Below, one piece after another: positions 1 to 8,721 of a DNA stretch of 64,000 bases. A model generated the notes under the pieces. It saw nothing but the letters and a program-made list of their open reading frames with translations. It did not search any database and had not been told where the DNA came from. Position 1 is the stretch's first letter, and each line of letters begins with the position of its first letter. The position numbers and the translations under genes were made by a program. Origin of the DNA: Telmatobacter sp. DSM 110680 (GTDB taxonomy: Bacteria > Acidobacteriota > Terriglobia > Terriglobales > Acidobacteriaceae); contig NZ_CP121196.1 of assembly GCF_039994875.1 (NCBI RefSeq), forward strand, positions 2,604,001 to 2,668,000, in the 5' to 3' direction.

Positions 1-1152
1 GCTGATCTCCTGAATGACCCCGACCACCTTGCCGATTTCCTCAGAGCGATGAGCGAGGGAGGTCATTTTTTCGGCGACGGTGCCAGTTGCTACGGCAATT
101 TTTTCCATGGTGGCCGCAGCGGCCTCCATCACGGCCCCGCCTTGGTCGGCGGTTTCAGCGGAGATGCGGCTGGCGGCGGCAGCGCTCTCGGCGTTGTGGC
201 TGATTTCGGCGATGGTGGCGGTCATCTCCTGCGCGGCTGCGGCGATCTGGTTGGTTTTATTCGACTGCGCATGGGCATTGCCGGCAGATTGTACGGCGCG
301 AGCAGTGATCTCGGTGGTAGCAGCCGAGAGAGTGTCTGCACCACGCCCGACCTCTTGCAGCAGGGTGCGGATGGTTTCGGCGCATCGGTTCATCGCAACC
401 CCTAGACGACCGATTTCGTCGGTGCCGGTCACCTTTACGAATGCTGTCAGATCTTTCGCAGCGAGGCGCTCGAGCATTGCGGTCCCCCTTGCGACGCGCG
501 GAGCAACGACCCGCGTAAGTATGGTGCCCACGAGAATACAGAGCGTGACAATCAGTACTGTGGCAAAGACCTGAATCCACGCTGCGCGGATGCTCTCACT
601 GGTGGTCTGCTTAGATTCCTCTAGACCATACTTCACGTTCAACTCCATGTCATCGCTCAACGAAGCTATCGCGTCATTGAAGGAAGCTGATGTAGCGGAC
701 GACAACACCTGATCGACGGCCTCTCTCCTCTTCGATTGCGCGATGAACATGTTTGCACGGTCACTTGCTTCTCTGTAACGGGCGACCTCAGCGGTGAGTT
801 TCTCAAAGATTTCGCGTTCTCCTGGGTAGCTGACGGTTGGTTCGTACACCTTGAGTCCGCTTCGATAGGCTTCCACCGCCTGCAGGCGTGCCTTGTTTTG
901 TTCGATTGAACATGCGGGAGTCTGGCACAGGAGCAGGTTCATGTCGTTGAGCCTAAGCTCGGCGAGTCCTCCCCTCATCTCTGCGAGAGCGATGAAGGCC
1001 GGAAATCCGTTTGCACTGACGTCCTCATTCAGGTTGTGGATTGAGCGAAACGTATTGAAGGTGTAGGCCCCAAAGCCAAGGGAGAGCGTACAAACGATCC
1101 CGAAAGCGATTGCAAATTTGCGCCCGATGGGAATATTTCGAATTGCAGACAT
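1..1152 (-). CDS. Methyl-accepting chemotaxis protein (3' end beyond window)
   Basis: Transmembrane chemoreceptor that senses a ligand outside the cytoplasm and signals to CheA/CheW. I read 384 codons from ATG at 1150-1152 to the left edge with no stop. An N-terminal membrane segment (about residues 10-30) is followed by a roughly 155-residue helical sensor region of the four-helix-bundle type, a second membrane segment (about 195-215), a HAMP linker (about 216-265, containing GTDEIGRLG) and the start of the Ala/Thr/Glu-rich methyl-accepting coiled coil with SNKTNQIAAAAQEM. The signalling hairpin tip and the C-terminus lie outside the window. The start is supported by GGAAGGAA upstream. The gene is divergent from the CE15 esterase gene; the 230-base gap must hold both promoters. 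Family is clear, ligand unknown. Confidence 0.93.
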   Translation of the reverse strand, partial: MSAIRNIPIGRKFAIAFGIVCTLSLGFGAYTFNTFRSIHNLNEDVSANGFPAFIALAEMRGGLAELRLNDMNLLLCQTPACSIEQNKARLQAVEAYRSGLKVYEPTVSYPGEREIFEKLTAEVARYREASDRANMFIAQSKRREAVDQVLSSATSASFNDAIASLSDDMELNVKYGLEESKQTTSESIRAAWIQVFATVLIVTLCILVGTILTRVVAPRVARGTAMLERLAAKDLTAFVKVTGTDEIGRLGVAMNRCAETIRTLLQEVGRGADTLSAATTEITARAVQSAGNAHAQSNKTNQIAAAAQEMTATIAEISHNAESAAAASRISAETADQGGAVMEAAAATMEKIAVATGTVAEKMTSLAHRSEEIGKVVGVIQEIS

Positions 1153-1385
1153 TCCAACAATTCCTTCCTGAAGGGAATCTGGATGAAGGCAGATTCCATG
1201 GACCACCCGAATGAGTGTTGTGGAGCAACTGCTGACACTTTGGTTATCGGCACTGGGGAGAGAATCTACATGTCAGAGGAGAGATTTTGTGAGAGCGGAC
1301 TGCGGGTTACACAAATCAGAACTAGAACGGAGCGATAGTCGCGATTCGAATGAGTGATATGCTTGCCGGGCTTGGAGAATCTTTA

Positions 1386-2834
1386 ATGGCAGCATTGTCG
1401 AATAGTCGTACCGCGCGGATCGCTGTTGTTCTGGCTTTTGTGCTGGCAATGACTTATCGCGGTTCAGCGCAGACGGCGGTTCTGCCGGATACCAGCGCGA
1501 CGCTTTCCGCTCCACCGCATTTGACCGCGGTGCAGGACCGGCGCCGTCTATTGGGACTGCTGGGGCTGAGTGAATTGGATTTGCGGCCGGCACCGGCTGG
1601 GGATGCGCGATCGCCGCACGCCACCAACTACGATGAAGCAAAAGCGAACGTTTATCCCAAGTTGCCGGATCCGCTGGTATTCAAAAGCGGTCGGCCTGTG
1701 AAGACGCAGGCGGACTGGTCCATGCGTAAGAGGGAGATTTGGGAAGATTTCGATCGCGAGGTGCTGGGGAGGTCGCCGGTATCTATGCCGGAAGTGGAGT
1801 GGCATGTGCTGAGCACTGTCCACGAGAAGTACGGCGGGGTGGATGTGATCACCAAGCGGCTCGCCGGACGAGTGGGGCCGTGGATGAAAACTCCGATTGA
1901 ATTCAACATTGATTTGCTGCTTACGGTCCCAGCAAATGCAACAGGTCCCGTTCCGGTGATGATGGAATTGGCGTTTGAGAAGGATTTTCAACTCGCGACG
2001 ATTGGACCGCTTGACAGCTACGTGCCGACGCCATGGGGAGTGGATGGGAAGCTGGTAGTGCAACAAGGATGGGGATTCGCGATTTTAAACCCGGTGAGTT
2101 ATCAGAAGGATGATGGGTCAGGGTTGGCCGAAGGCATTATTGGGTTGAGCAACCTGGGACAGCCGCGGAAGCTTGATGACTGGGGAGTCTTGAAAGCGTG
2201 GGCGTGGGGTGCGGGACAGGCGCTCACGTATTTTGAAGGCGACAAGGCTGTCGATGCGAAGCAGGTGGGGCTTGCAGGACATTCGCGATTCGGCAAGGCA
2301 GCGTTGGTTGCAATGGCATACGATCCGAGGTTTGTGATTGGGTACATCAGTTCATCTGGAGAAGGCGGAGCCAAACTATATCGGCATATCTACGGTGAGC
2401 AGATTCCGAACGTTGCCAGCGCTTCGCTGTATCACTGGTTCGATGGGAATTTTCTGCGGCATGCAGGGAAGCTGAACGCAGGGGATTTGCCGGTAGATAA
2501 TCACGAACTGATCGCATTGTGTGCACCGCGACCGTTGTTTATCGGTAGCGGCGCTGACACTGGCGATGGCTATGCTAATCCCCACGGGGATGCGTGGGCC
2601 GATCCGCGCGGGATGTTTCTGGCAGAGGTAGCTGCGGGGCCGGTTTATCGCTTGCTGGGCGCGAACGATCTAGGTACCACGCAATTTCCGCAGGTTGGTA
2701 CGCCGCTTGTAGCGGGTCAACTGGCATTTCGGCAGCACGACGGCGGGCATACGCCACAGCCGAACTGGCCGTACTTTCTGAAATTCGCCAGTAGATATCT
2801 GCATGCGCCGGGTGCTGCGGCAGCAGCACACTGA
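1386..2834 (+). CDS. CE15-type glucuronoyl esterase-like exported hydrolase
   Basis: Predicted secreted alpha/beta hydrolase of carbohydrate esterase family 15, whose members cut ester links between lignin and glucuronoxylan. The nucleophile serine sits in GHSRFGKAAL, matching the GxSRxG signature of CE15, and the terminal region has a QHDGGHT histidine motif. A hydrophobic signal peptide ends near GSAQT. I prefer ATG 1386, because it has GGAG eight bases upstream and gives a compact signal peptide; an in-frame ATG at 1350 would add 12 residues. The length, about 480 residues, is usual for bacterial CE15. It is convergent with a GH5 gene 28 bases away, which suggests plant-polysaccharide breakdown. 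The exact substrate is not shown by sequence. Confidence 0.85.
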   Translation: MAALSNSRTARIAVVLAFVLAMTYRGSAQTAVLPDTSATLSAPPHLTAVQDRRRLLGLLGLSELDLRPAPAGDARSPHATNYDEAKANVYPKLPDPLVFKSGRPVKTQADWSMRKREIWEDFDREVLGRSPVSMPEVEWHVLSTVHEKYGGVDVITKRLAGRVGPWMKTPIEFNIDLLLTVPANATGPVPVMMELAFEKDFQLATIGPLDSYVPTPWGVDGKLVVQQGWGFAILNPVSYQKDDGSGLAEGIIGLSNLGQPRKLDDWGVLKAWAWGAGQALTYFEGDKAVDAKQVGLAGHSRFGKAALVAMAYDPRFVIGYISSSGEGGAKLYRHIYGEQIPNVASASLYHWFDGNFLRHAGKLNAGDLPVDNHELIALCAPRPLFIGSGADTGDGYANPHGDAWADPRGMFLAEVAAGPVYRLLGANDLGTTQFPQVGTPLVAGQLAFRQHDGGHTPQPNWPYFLKFASRYLHAPGAAAAAH

Positions 2835-2861
2835 TGCAGGCTATGTGCCTGACACTGTGAG

Positions 2862-4010
2862 CTATGGTGACGGTGGCGTCTCAATCGTGCGAAACAGTTC
2901 GACGATCTTTGGAGCCGCAATGTTCTTGTAATCCGGTGACAGCAGGCCGTAGGTTTCGACTGTGTTGTACTTTCGCGACGCGCCGCTGGATTGCGTGCCG
3001 TTCAGAGCCCAGTAGCTCCACGACAATTGGCTGTTGTCTTGCAGAAGCTTGGTGAACATGCGAAACCAGACGGCGTTGGCCCCACAGTCCAAATCCTGGC
3101 AAGTGCCGAATTCGCCGATCCAGAGTGGGACTGCAGGCTTGGTGTGCAGCAGAAAACCGACGCGCGTGTCGTAGACCTGCTTCATCTCCTCGGATGTGGC
3201 GAAAGTGTGACGCTGGTCGTAGTAGGCGTGCGGTGAATAGACGAGTCGATGGGGGATAAGCAGTTTTACGGGCAGCTTATCGAAGCCGGTGAAGTTGGTG
3301 GAGTATTCAGGACTTTCGACCATGATGAGCAAACGCGGATTGCCGGCGAGGACAGCTTTCGCCCCGCGCTCGGCGGCTGCATGCCAATCGTGTTTCGGAT
3401 CGGAGCCGCCCCAGGCCGCGCTGCTGCGAAGCTCGTTGCGCAGATCGGCACCGACGACCCAGGGTTGGTTGCGATAGCGGTGCGCCATGGCTTTCCAATC
3501 GTCGAGCCAGTGGGATTCAGGATATTCGGCGTTGTACCAGAGGCCGTTGCCGTCGTCCTCGCTGCAGCACCAGTCCGCGCGGCTGACGTGGTTGTCGAGA
3601 ATGACCATGATGTGTGCCTCGGCGAGAGCGGCGATGACGGCGTCCATGATCTGCATGGCACGCATGCCTTTGAACTGCGGATTGGCGCTGACGGCGTAGG
3701 CTGGCGGCACGGGGTCGTGCTCGAATGTTTCGTTTGCCCAGGGAAGGCGCACGGAATTCACGCCAATTTCGCTGATTTTCTGAATGATCTGCGCGACTGG
3801 AACATGGTCAAGTCCGCCGGCGACATATTCCTTCTGGTCGAAGCCGTACCAATTGACGGATGTGAGGCGAATGGTATGGCCGGCGGAATCGAGAATGTGA
3901 TAGCTCTCAGTGTGAAGAGGCGGAGCGATGAGTATCTGCTGCGCCGGCGTAGCTGCCGTTATGCTGATGGCCATCAGCATAACGCCATGCATTCTCCTGA
4001 TCGATTGCAT
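2862..4010 (-). CDS. GH5-family glycoside hydrolase (endoglucanase/mannanase-like), exported
   Basis: Retaining glycoside hydrolase of family 5 (cellulase superfamily), probably secreted or periplasmic. The acid/base glutamate lies in GADLRNELRS and the nucleophile glutamate in PLWIGEFGTC, both at the expected beta-strand ends of a TIM barrel; the conserved VNWYGF, SVRLPW and VILDNHVS segments are also present. I chose ATG 4008-4010, which gives a signal peptide ending at TPAQQ; a TTG start at 4049 would add 13 residues. Convergent with the CE15 esterase gene. The specificity within GH5 (glucan, mannan, xyloglucan) cannot be told here. Confidence 0.88.
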   Translation of the reverse strand: MQSIRRMHGVMLMAISITAATPAQQILIAPPLHTESYHILDSAGHTIRLTSVNWYGFDQKEYVAGGLDHVPVAQIIQKISEIGVNSVRLPWANETFEHDPVPPAYAVSANPQFKGMRAMQIMDAVIAALAEAHIMVILDNHVSRADWCCSEDDGNGLWYNAEYPESHWLDDWKAMAHRYRNQPWVVGADLRNELRSSAAWGGSDPKHDWHAAAERGAKAVLAGNPRLLIMVESPEYSTNFTGFDKLPVKLLIPHRLVYSPHAYYDQRHTFATSEEMKQVYDTRVGFLLHTKPAVPLWIGEFGTCQDLDCGANAVWFRMFTKLLQDNSQLSWSYWALNGTQSSGASRKYNTVETYGLLSPDYKNIAAPKIVELFRTIETPPSP

Positions 4011-4071
4011 GGCGAGAAGTATACGGGAGCATTGGAAGCCTGAATGCAACGAAGCGGCCGCAATTAATGAA

Positions 4072-4563
4072 TCATATGGTCTTCGACATGATGATGCAGT
4101 GGCAATCTTTGCCGTCTTTCAGCGGCTGCGTTGGGTGGAATTTCTCTACGCCGGTTTCGACGAAGCCGAAGCGCCGGTAGATGGGCAGCAATTCAGGGCG
4201 AAGGCTCAGGACCGTTATATCGATTGCTTGGCATCCCTGCATGCGAAAACGATCTTCGGCGGCTGCGAGCATTTGGCGACCCAGTCCACCGCGTTGATGC
4301 GCGGGGTGTACGGCGAGCATGCCAAGATAGCCGCGACTTCCGCGGAGTTCAGAGTATATGGAGGCTAGTATATGGCCGTCGTCATCTTCCGCAATGAGGA
4401 TCTCGCCTTTTTGCATCATTGCGGCGAGGCGCTCGTCGTCGGTGCGGGTGCCTTCGAGGAAGGTTTCGATTGCGAATGCCGCATTAATCATGGCGATGAG
4501 ACGCGGACGGTCTGCAGATGTTGCGGCGCGGATCGAGAGTTTTGGGACAATATCGCTATTCAT
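4072..4563 (-). CDS. GNAT-family N-acetyltransferase
   Basis: Cytoplasmic acetyl-CoA-dependent acetyltransferase of 163 residues. The GNAT motif A, with the acetyl-CoA pyrophosphate loop, is seen in LGMLAVHPAHQRGGLGRQML, followed by a strand with IDITVLSLRPELLPIYRRFG typical of motif B. ATG at 4561-4563. Its substrate (small molecule, antibiotic or protein) is unknown; the family is too broad to infer it. It stands between the GH5 gene and an NTF2-like gene on the same strand, with no tight coupling. Confidence 0.85.
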   Translation of the reverse strand: MNSDIVPKLSIRAATSADRPRLIAMINAAFAIETFLEGTRTDDERLAAMMQKGEILIAEDDDGHILASIYSELRGSRGYLGMLAVHPAHQRGGLGRQMLAAAEDRFRMQGCQAIDITVLSLRPELLPIYRRFGFVETGVEKFHPTQPLKDGKDCHCIIMSKTI

Positions 4564-4649
4564 TGTGTCTTGAAATTTCGAAATGCGGATGGCGCCAAGG
4601 TCAGCCTGGGATCGACTGGTTTGGCACCATCGTACACGCGGAACAGCAC

Positions 4650-5084
4650 TCAGGCTGGGAGGATGCCGCGATCGCGAAGTATCTGCATGATGTCCTGATG
4701 AGCCATGTACATCACGATCTTGAATTCTTGTTCGCCTGTATCGACCAAAAAAGTTGAATCGACGAGGATATGCACGGCCTGAGAGGAGTCTCTAGGCGCG
4801 AAGTCCAGGCGCCATGTTGTCTTAGCGAGGAAGTATCGAGAGTCGAGCTGTGTTTCGTGCAGGTCCTCCAGGACTGCAGGCATGCAGCCGAGCCGATCGA
4901 ATAGTAATTTCCGTTTTGGAAGTGCAGCTGCGAATTCGGCGGTTCGGACGCAGTGTGTTCCATGGGGATCGGCGGAAAGAAAGGGATCGGCGAACTGCGA
5001 CACCATGGCAGGAATGTTATCTTCGCTGCTTTTCTGGGCATAGGACTGGAAGAAGCGGCTGACGGGCGTTTGGATCTGACTCAT
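4650..5084 (-). CDS. NTF2-like (SnoaL-type) protein of unknown function
   Basis: A 144-residue soluble protein beginning MSQIQTPVSRF. Length, an N-terminal helix pair, and a C-terminal strand run containing TTWRLDF and STFLVDTGEQEFKIVMYM fit the alpha+beta cone fold of NTF2/SnoaL-like proteins; this is a fold-level guess without catalytic residues I can name. I chose ATG 5082-5084 because AAGGAG stands just upstream; the open frame continues upstream to 5168 without a better site. Same strand as the GNAT gene and the DinB gene. Confidence 0.65.
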   Translation of the reverse strand: MSQIQTPVSRFFQSYAQKSSEDNIPAMVSQFADPFLSADPHGTHCVRTAEFAAALPKRKLLFDRLGCMPAVLEDLHETQLDSRYFLAKTTWRLDFAPRDSSQAVHILVDSTFLVDTGEQEFKIVMYMAHQDIMQILRDRGILPA

Positions 5085-5206
5085 GGGGTTCTCCTTTTTG
5101 GGTCTCCATGCGAGGTTCCGTGGCTGGAGACACTTTAGTATTATATCAGATTTAAGCCCATAAGTCAATTATTGACATAGCTTTAGGTGAGTTGACGCCG
5201 ACAGAA

Positions 5207-5677
5207 TTATGAACGCGGTTCTTTAATCCACAAAACATAGTCGGTGCCGGGAGGCGTTCCGCCAAGTGCGCGAAGGCGTGTGGCGCATTGAGCGCGATGT
5301 CCCTGGGTGTGCATGCAGATCTGCAGAATCGCCTGCTGCACCGAGACATCGATTCCGAGTCGAGACGAGCGAGTTTCCAAAGTGCAATCGAGATCTGATA
5401 GTTCTGCTTTTGAAAGCCACTCGGATTCGAGGTGTTCAATCTCGTTGAATCGCTCGATAATGGTGGCGAGATCGCTTGGAATTTGCATCTCGTCTTCGCG
5501 CACGAAGTTGCGCCCGAGGATGGTGAGAAGCCAGAAGCGGTTAGAGACGAGGATGTGATGAAGCATTTTGCGAAGTTCTACGTCTTCGGCGGCGGCTGGA
5601 TGTTGCTGGATTGCATGCAACAGCCTGGTATTGGCCCACGCCTTGTGGCGGACCAGGCCTTCAATTGTGGATAGCAT
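5207..5677 (-). CDS. DinB-family protein
   Basis: A 156-residue four-helix-bundle protein of the DinB/YfiT superfamily, whose members bind a metal through three histidines and often act as thiol-dependent S-transferases or damage-induced proteins. Candidate metal ligands are the histidines in HHILVSNRFWL and HTQGHRAQ, with an early histidine in VRHKAWAN. ATG 5675-5677 is preceded by GAGGTAGAG. It is divergent from a second DinB-like gene 75 bases away. Its real reaction is unknown. Confidence 0.8.
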   Translation of the reverse strand: MLSTIEGLVRHKAWANTRLLHAIQQHPAAAEDVELRKMLHHILVSNRFWLLTILGRNFVREDEMQIPSDLATIIERFNEIEHLESEWLSKAELSDLDCTLETRSSRLGIDVSVQQAILQICMHTQGHRAQCATRLRALGGTPPGTDYVLWIKEPRS

Positions 5678-5752
5678 GTCGCTCTACCTCGGATTTGACG
5701 CGGATGATGGTCCGCAACCAGAATAGCTGTTTCGATATAAAGGTCTGGTCAA

Positions 5753-6277
5753 ATGCAACAGACGGAAATACTCGAGATTTTGCAGAAGCTTCAAAATGGT
5801 CGCGACGCGCTGGGCGAGGCGCTGCGAGGCGTAGATGATGCCGAGGCATCCCGCAAGGCTGCTTCGGGCGGATGGTCGATTCTCGAATGCGTTGAACATA
5901 TGGTTGAGTCGGAGCGGTACCTGCTGACCCGCTTGCATGCGGCCGAACACTCCAACCAACCTTTTGAGAAATCGAGGCGGGAAGGTAAGATCGCGATGCT
6001 TGCAGCGGATCGCAGCCGGCGAATCGAGGCGCCGGAGCAGGCGCATCCGAAGGGGAAGTTTGCAACATTGAGCGAGGCAGTAGCGGCATTCGATGCGACC
6101 CGGAACGAAGTGGTGCGCTGGGTGGAGAATTGCAAGGGCGATCCCCGCTGTATGTTAACGGACCATCCGCTCATTGTTGGACCGGTGACGTGCTCGGAAA
6201 CTCTGACCATGATTGCGGCGCACCCCGCGCGGCATGCGCAGCAGATTGGGGAGATCCGCAACGCCTGCCGCAAATAG
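5753..6277 (+). CDS. DinB superfamily protein (second, divergent copy)
   Basis: A 174-residue DinB-superfamily protein. WSILECVEHMVESERYL supplies the first helix histidine, and HPARHAQQIGEIR near the end supplies the HxxxH-like pair usual for the metal site. AAAGG precedes ATG 5753. It is only distantly similar to the divergent neighbour at 5207-5677, so the two look like separate family members rather than a recent duplication. Function unknown beyond the family. Confidence 0.78.
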   Translation: MQQTEILEILQKLQNGRDALGEALRGVDDAEASRKAASGGWSILECVEHMVESERYLLTRLHAAEHSNQPFEKSRREGKIAMLAADRSRRIEAPEQAHPKGKFATLSEAVAAFDATRNEVVRWVENCKGDPRCMLTDHPLIVGPVTCSETLTMIAAHPARHAQQIGEIRNACRK

Positions 6278-6424
6278 TTAGTCAATGACCCGCCTCAAAG
6301 ACGGACCAACCGCGGATCATCAGTTGATTGTTCGTCCATCACCGCAGAACCTCGAGTTCGCGCGATGTAATGAGAGCCCTGCAGAGCATTGACGCGCACA
6401 GCGCTGCGCCTTACGCTGAAACTT

Positions 6425-6982
6425 ATGGAATTCAAAGTTGTTGAGCTGGAGCGGGAGCCGATCGAATTTGATCTGGCGCTGCCGCCGGGCCAGGTGGACT
6501 TGGGGGATGAAGCCAAGCAACTGGGCAATTTGGCGACCTCCGGGCTTGCCGAGGTCCTGCACGAACACCGGGGTCCAAAGGACATCGTGGCCGACATCCG
6601 GCTGCGGGGGAAGTTTGCGGGTAAGTTTGAGGTTCCTTGCGCGAGGTGTGTTGAGCCTGTGGAAATCCCGCTCGACTCGGACTTTGATTTGATCTTCCGG
6701 CCGGTTGTGGCGGACTCCGAGCCTACGGAGCGGTCGATAACGGCGCCGGAGACGGAAATCGGTTATTATCAGAGAGACAGTCTTTTGCTTGAGGATGTGC
6801 TGCGCGAGCAGGTGCTTTTGTCCCTGCCGGTCAGAACGCTGTGCAAGCCTGACTGCAAAGGACTTTGCCCGCGCTGTGGTCAGAACCGCAATAGCCAGGA
6901 TTGCTCCTGCGATGAGGGTCCATCGGACCCCCGCTGGGAGGCGCTTTCCGGGCTACGCAGCCAGATAAAGTCCTCAAAATAA
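6425..6982 (+). CDS. yceD: YceD/DUF177 family protein
   Basis: DUF177 protein of 185 residues, the usual partner of ribosomal protein L32. In plants and bacteria the family is linked to 23S rRNA accumulation; the biochemical role is not settled. CARC and CKPDCKGLCPRCGQ are the conserved cysteine clusters, probably zinc-binding. I start at ATG 6425 (MEFKVVELERE) because family members begin at this strand; a TTG at 6389 would add 12 residues. It lies 85 bases before rpmF, and plsX follows. This yceD-rpmF-plsX order is widely conserved in bacteria. Confidence 0.88.
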   Translation: MEFKVVELEREPIEFDLALPPGQVDLGDEAKQLGNLATSGLAEVLHEHRGPKDIVADIRLRGKFAGKFEVPCARCVEPVEIPLDSDFDLIFRPVVADSEPTERSITAPETEIGYYQRDSLLLEDVLREQVLLSLPVRTLCKPDCKGLCPRCGQNRNSQDCSCDEGPSDPRWEALSGLRSQIKSSK

Positions 6983-7067
6983 ATGTTTAAGGTGTTCCAC
7001 CCTCGCCGCAAGGCAGTCCGGAACCCGTGCGGTCTTGACGGGGCGCGAACACGAAAGGAATTGCATC

Positions 7068-7256
7068 ATGCCCAATCCGAAAAGGCGCCATTCGACGCGT
7101 CGCACCGCTCTTCGCCGCTCCCACGACTTTCTTACTGCAACCGGAGTTTCGGAGTGCCCCAACTGCCACGAAAAGAAGCTCCCCCACCGTGCCTGCGCCA
7201 AGTGCGGCGAGTACAAGGGCCGCGCGGTTCTGGAGACGAAGGAAGCCGCGAAGTAA
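7068..7256 (+). CDS. rpmF: 50S ribosomal protein L32
   Basis: L32 of the large ribosomal subunit, 62 residues. It starts MPNPKRRHSTRR and carries two CxxC pairs (CPNCHEKK and CAKCGEYKG), so it is the zinc-ribbon form of L32. ATG 7068 follows AAAGGA. An upstream in-frame GTG at 7035 is rejected because L32 always begins at the MPxPKR motif. It lies between yceD and plsX. Confidence 0.97.
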   Translation: MPNPKRRHSTRRTALRRSHDFLTATGVSECPNCHEKKLPHRACAKCGEYKGRAVLETKEAAK

Positions 7257-7313
7257 ACCGGCATTGGTCACAGAATTTGCCGGAATATGCAATGATTCAA
7301 GTGTTTAAGACTG

Positions 7314-7340
7314 CGGGGTCGTCCGAATGGAACGGCCCCG
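7314..7340 (+). terminator. Hairpin between rpmF and plsX
   Basis: CGGGGTCGT at 7314-7322 pairs with ACGGCCCCG at 7332-7340 (nine pairs, one G-T) around a nine-base loop. No run of T follows, so it may be an attenuator or mRNA-stabilising hairpin rather than a classical terminator. It lies in a 136-base gap that is long for this operon. Confidence 0.45.
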
Positions 7341-7392
7341 TCGGTATTTCCGGAGTTTCCCGCAACATCAGCTGAATTCACGGTGACGCAGA

Positions 7393-8448
7393 ATGCTCGT
7401 CGACATCGTTCTTGATGCAGTCGGTTCCGATAAGGCGCCCGAGCCCGAGATCAAGGGCGCGATCATGGCTTGTCGTGAACTCCCCGTCCGGGTACACCTT
7501 GTCGGGCCATCTTCAGAACTTCGGGATCTACTGGACGAGCACCTCGAGAACGAGGAACTGCCCATTGTGATCCACCATGCTTCGGAACGGATCGGCATGG
7601 AGGAGAAGGCAGCGAGTGCGGTTCGCAGCAAGCGCGACAGTTCGATGCGTGTCGGTTTGAAGCTGGTACGCGAGGGCAAGGCCAAGGGATTTGTGACGGC
7701 AGGCAATACAGGCGCTGCGATGGCTACGGCCAAGATGGTGCTGGGTGCACTGCCGGGTGTGGACCGGCCGGCGCTCGCCACACCAATGCCGAGTTCTACC
7801 GGTAATCCGTGCGTGTTGCTGGACGTTGGTGCGAACGTGGATTGCAAGCCGCACAACCTGGAACAATTTGCAGTGATGGGCGAAATGTACGCCCGGAGCG
7901 TGCTGAAGATTGCGCATCCACGCGTTGGACTGCTTTCGATTGGCGAGGAAGAGTCCAAGGGAAACGATCTGACCCGCGAGGCGTTTCCGCTGTTGAAGGC
8001 ATTGCCGATTAAATTCATCGGCAATGTGGAAGGGCGCGACATCTTCAGCGGGCAGGCGGACGTGATTGTCTGTGATGGTTTCGTAGGAAATGTGGCGTTG
8101 AAGACAAGCGAGGGCGTGGGGCGATTTGTGCGCGACGTGCTGCGCGAGTCGCTGACCCGGACGGTTACCGCAAAGGTTGGCGCGCTGCTCTCGCGGCAGG
8201 CGTTCAATGACTTCCGTCGACGGCTGGACTATCGCGAATACGGCGGCGCGCAGTTGCTTGGCGTGCGCGGGGTTTGCGTGATCGGACATGGGTCGTCGAA
8301 CGATCGCGCGATCTTTAATGGGATTCGCGTGGCCTATGAATTTGCGCATGCGGGTACGAATGAGCGCATCGAACAGGAATTCATGCGCAGGCCACATCGC
8401 AAGCCCGGACATGCGGACGACGACGCTGCGGACGCCACGATTCACTAG
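7393..8448 (+). CDS. plsX: Phosphate acyltransferase PlsX
   Basis: PlsX makes acyl-phosphate from acyl-ACP for phosphatidic acid synthesis. The 351-residue length is normal. Conserved segments are visible in order: [17 protein letters not shown], a [15 protein letters not shown] loop, [30 protein letters not shown] and a [16 protein letters not shown] stretch. ATG 7393. A variant V-L-D-A-V-G-S replaces the more common D-A-M-G-G-D start. Last gene of the yceD-rpmF-plsX block; a Trm112-like gene follows eight bases later. Confidence 0.95.
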   Translation: MLVDIVLDAVGSDKAPEPEIKGAIMACRELPVRVHLVGPSSELRDLLDEHLENEELPIVIHHASERIGMEEKAASAVRSKRDSSMRVGLKLVREGKAKGFVTAGNTGAAMATAKMVLGALPGVDRPALATPMPSSTGNPCVLLDVGANVDCKPHNLEQFAVMGEMYARSVLKIAHPRVGLLSIGEEESKGNDLTREAFPLLKALPIKFIGNVEGRDIFSGQADVIVCDGFVGNVALKTSEGVGRFVRDVLRESLTRTVTAKVGALLSRQAFNDFRRRLDYREYGGAQLLGVRGVCVIGHGSSNDRAIFNGIRVAYEFAHAGTNERIEQEFMRRPHRKPGHADDDAADATIH

Positions 8449-8456
8449 CGCGTTCG

Positions 8457-8657
8457 ATGACAGACCAAGCCGGCAATACGAATCGCAATCACCTGAAGCA
8501 GTGGGCGGAGGATGTTGTGTGCCCGGTGTGTCAAGCGGCTTTGCGTTTCGAAGCTTCGACGGTGATCTGCATTGGGTGCACGCGCACCTATCCGATTGTG
8601 GATGGCATTCCAGTGCTGATTCCGCAAAGAGCGACTCAACCAACACAAAGTAGATGA
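8457..8657 (+). CDS. Trm112 family zinc-ribbon protein
   Basis: A 66-residue protein with two cysteine pairs, CPVC and CIGC, around a short beta ribbon, followed by the typical YPIVDGIPVLIP end. Trm112-like proteins activate or stabilise methyltransferases in archaea and eukaryotes; the bacterial versions (YcaR type) are mostly uncharacterised. The gene begins eight bases after plsX and is probably co-transcribed with it. Confidence 0.85.
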   Translation: MTDQAGNTNRNHLKQWAEDVVCPVCQAALRFEASTVICIGCTRTYPIVDGIPVLIPQRATQPTQSR

Positions 8658-8721
8658 TGAGAGCTTCGGCGGTTATTCTGGGGAGCAAGCTTTCCCGGAA
8701 CTGACAGACGAGGTCACTCTC

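Noticed and set aside
3249..4043. Open frame of 264 codons on the + strand over the GH5 gene
   Set aside because: It is antisense to clear GH5 catalytic motifs and has no motif itself.
6983..7375. Open frame of 130 codons over rpmF
   Set aside because: rpmF is certain in another frame; the sequence is Arg/Pro-rich as expected of a shadow.
7528..8688. Open frame of 386 codons antisense to plsX
   Set aside because: Shadow of a high-G+C gene; plsX and its neighbour are certain.
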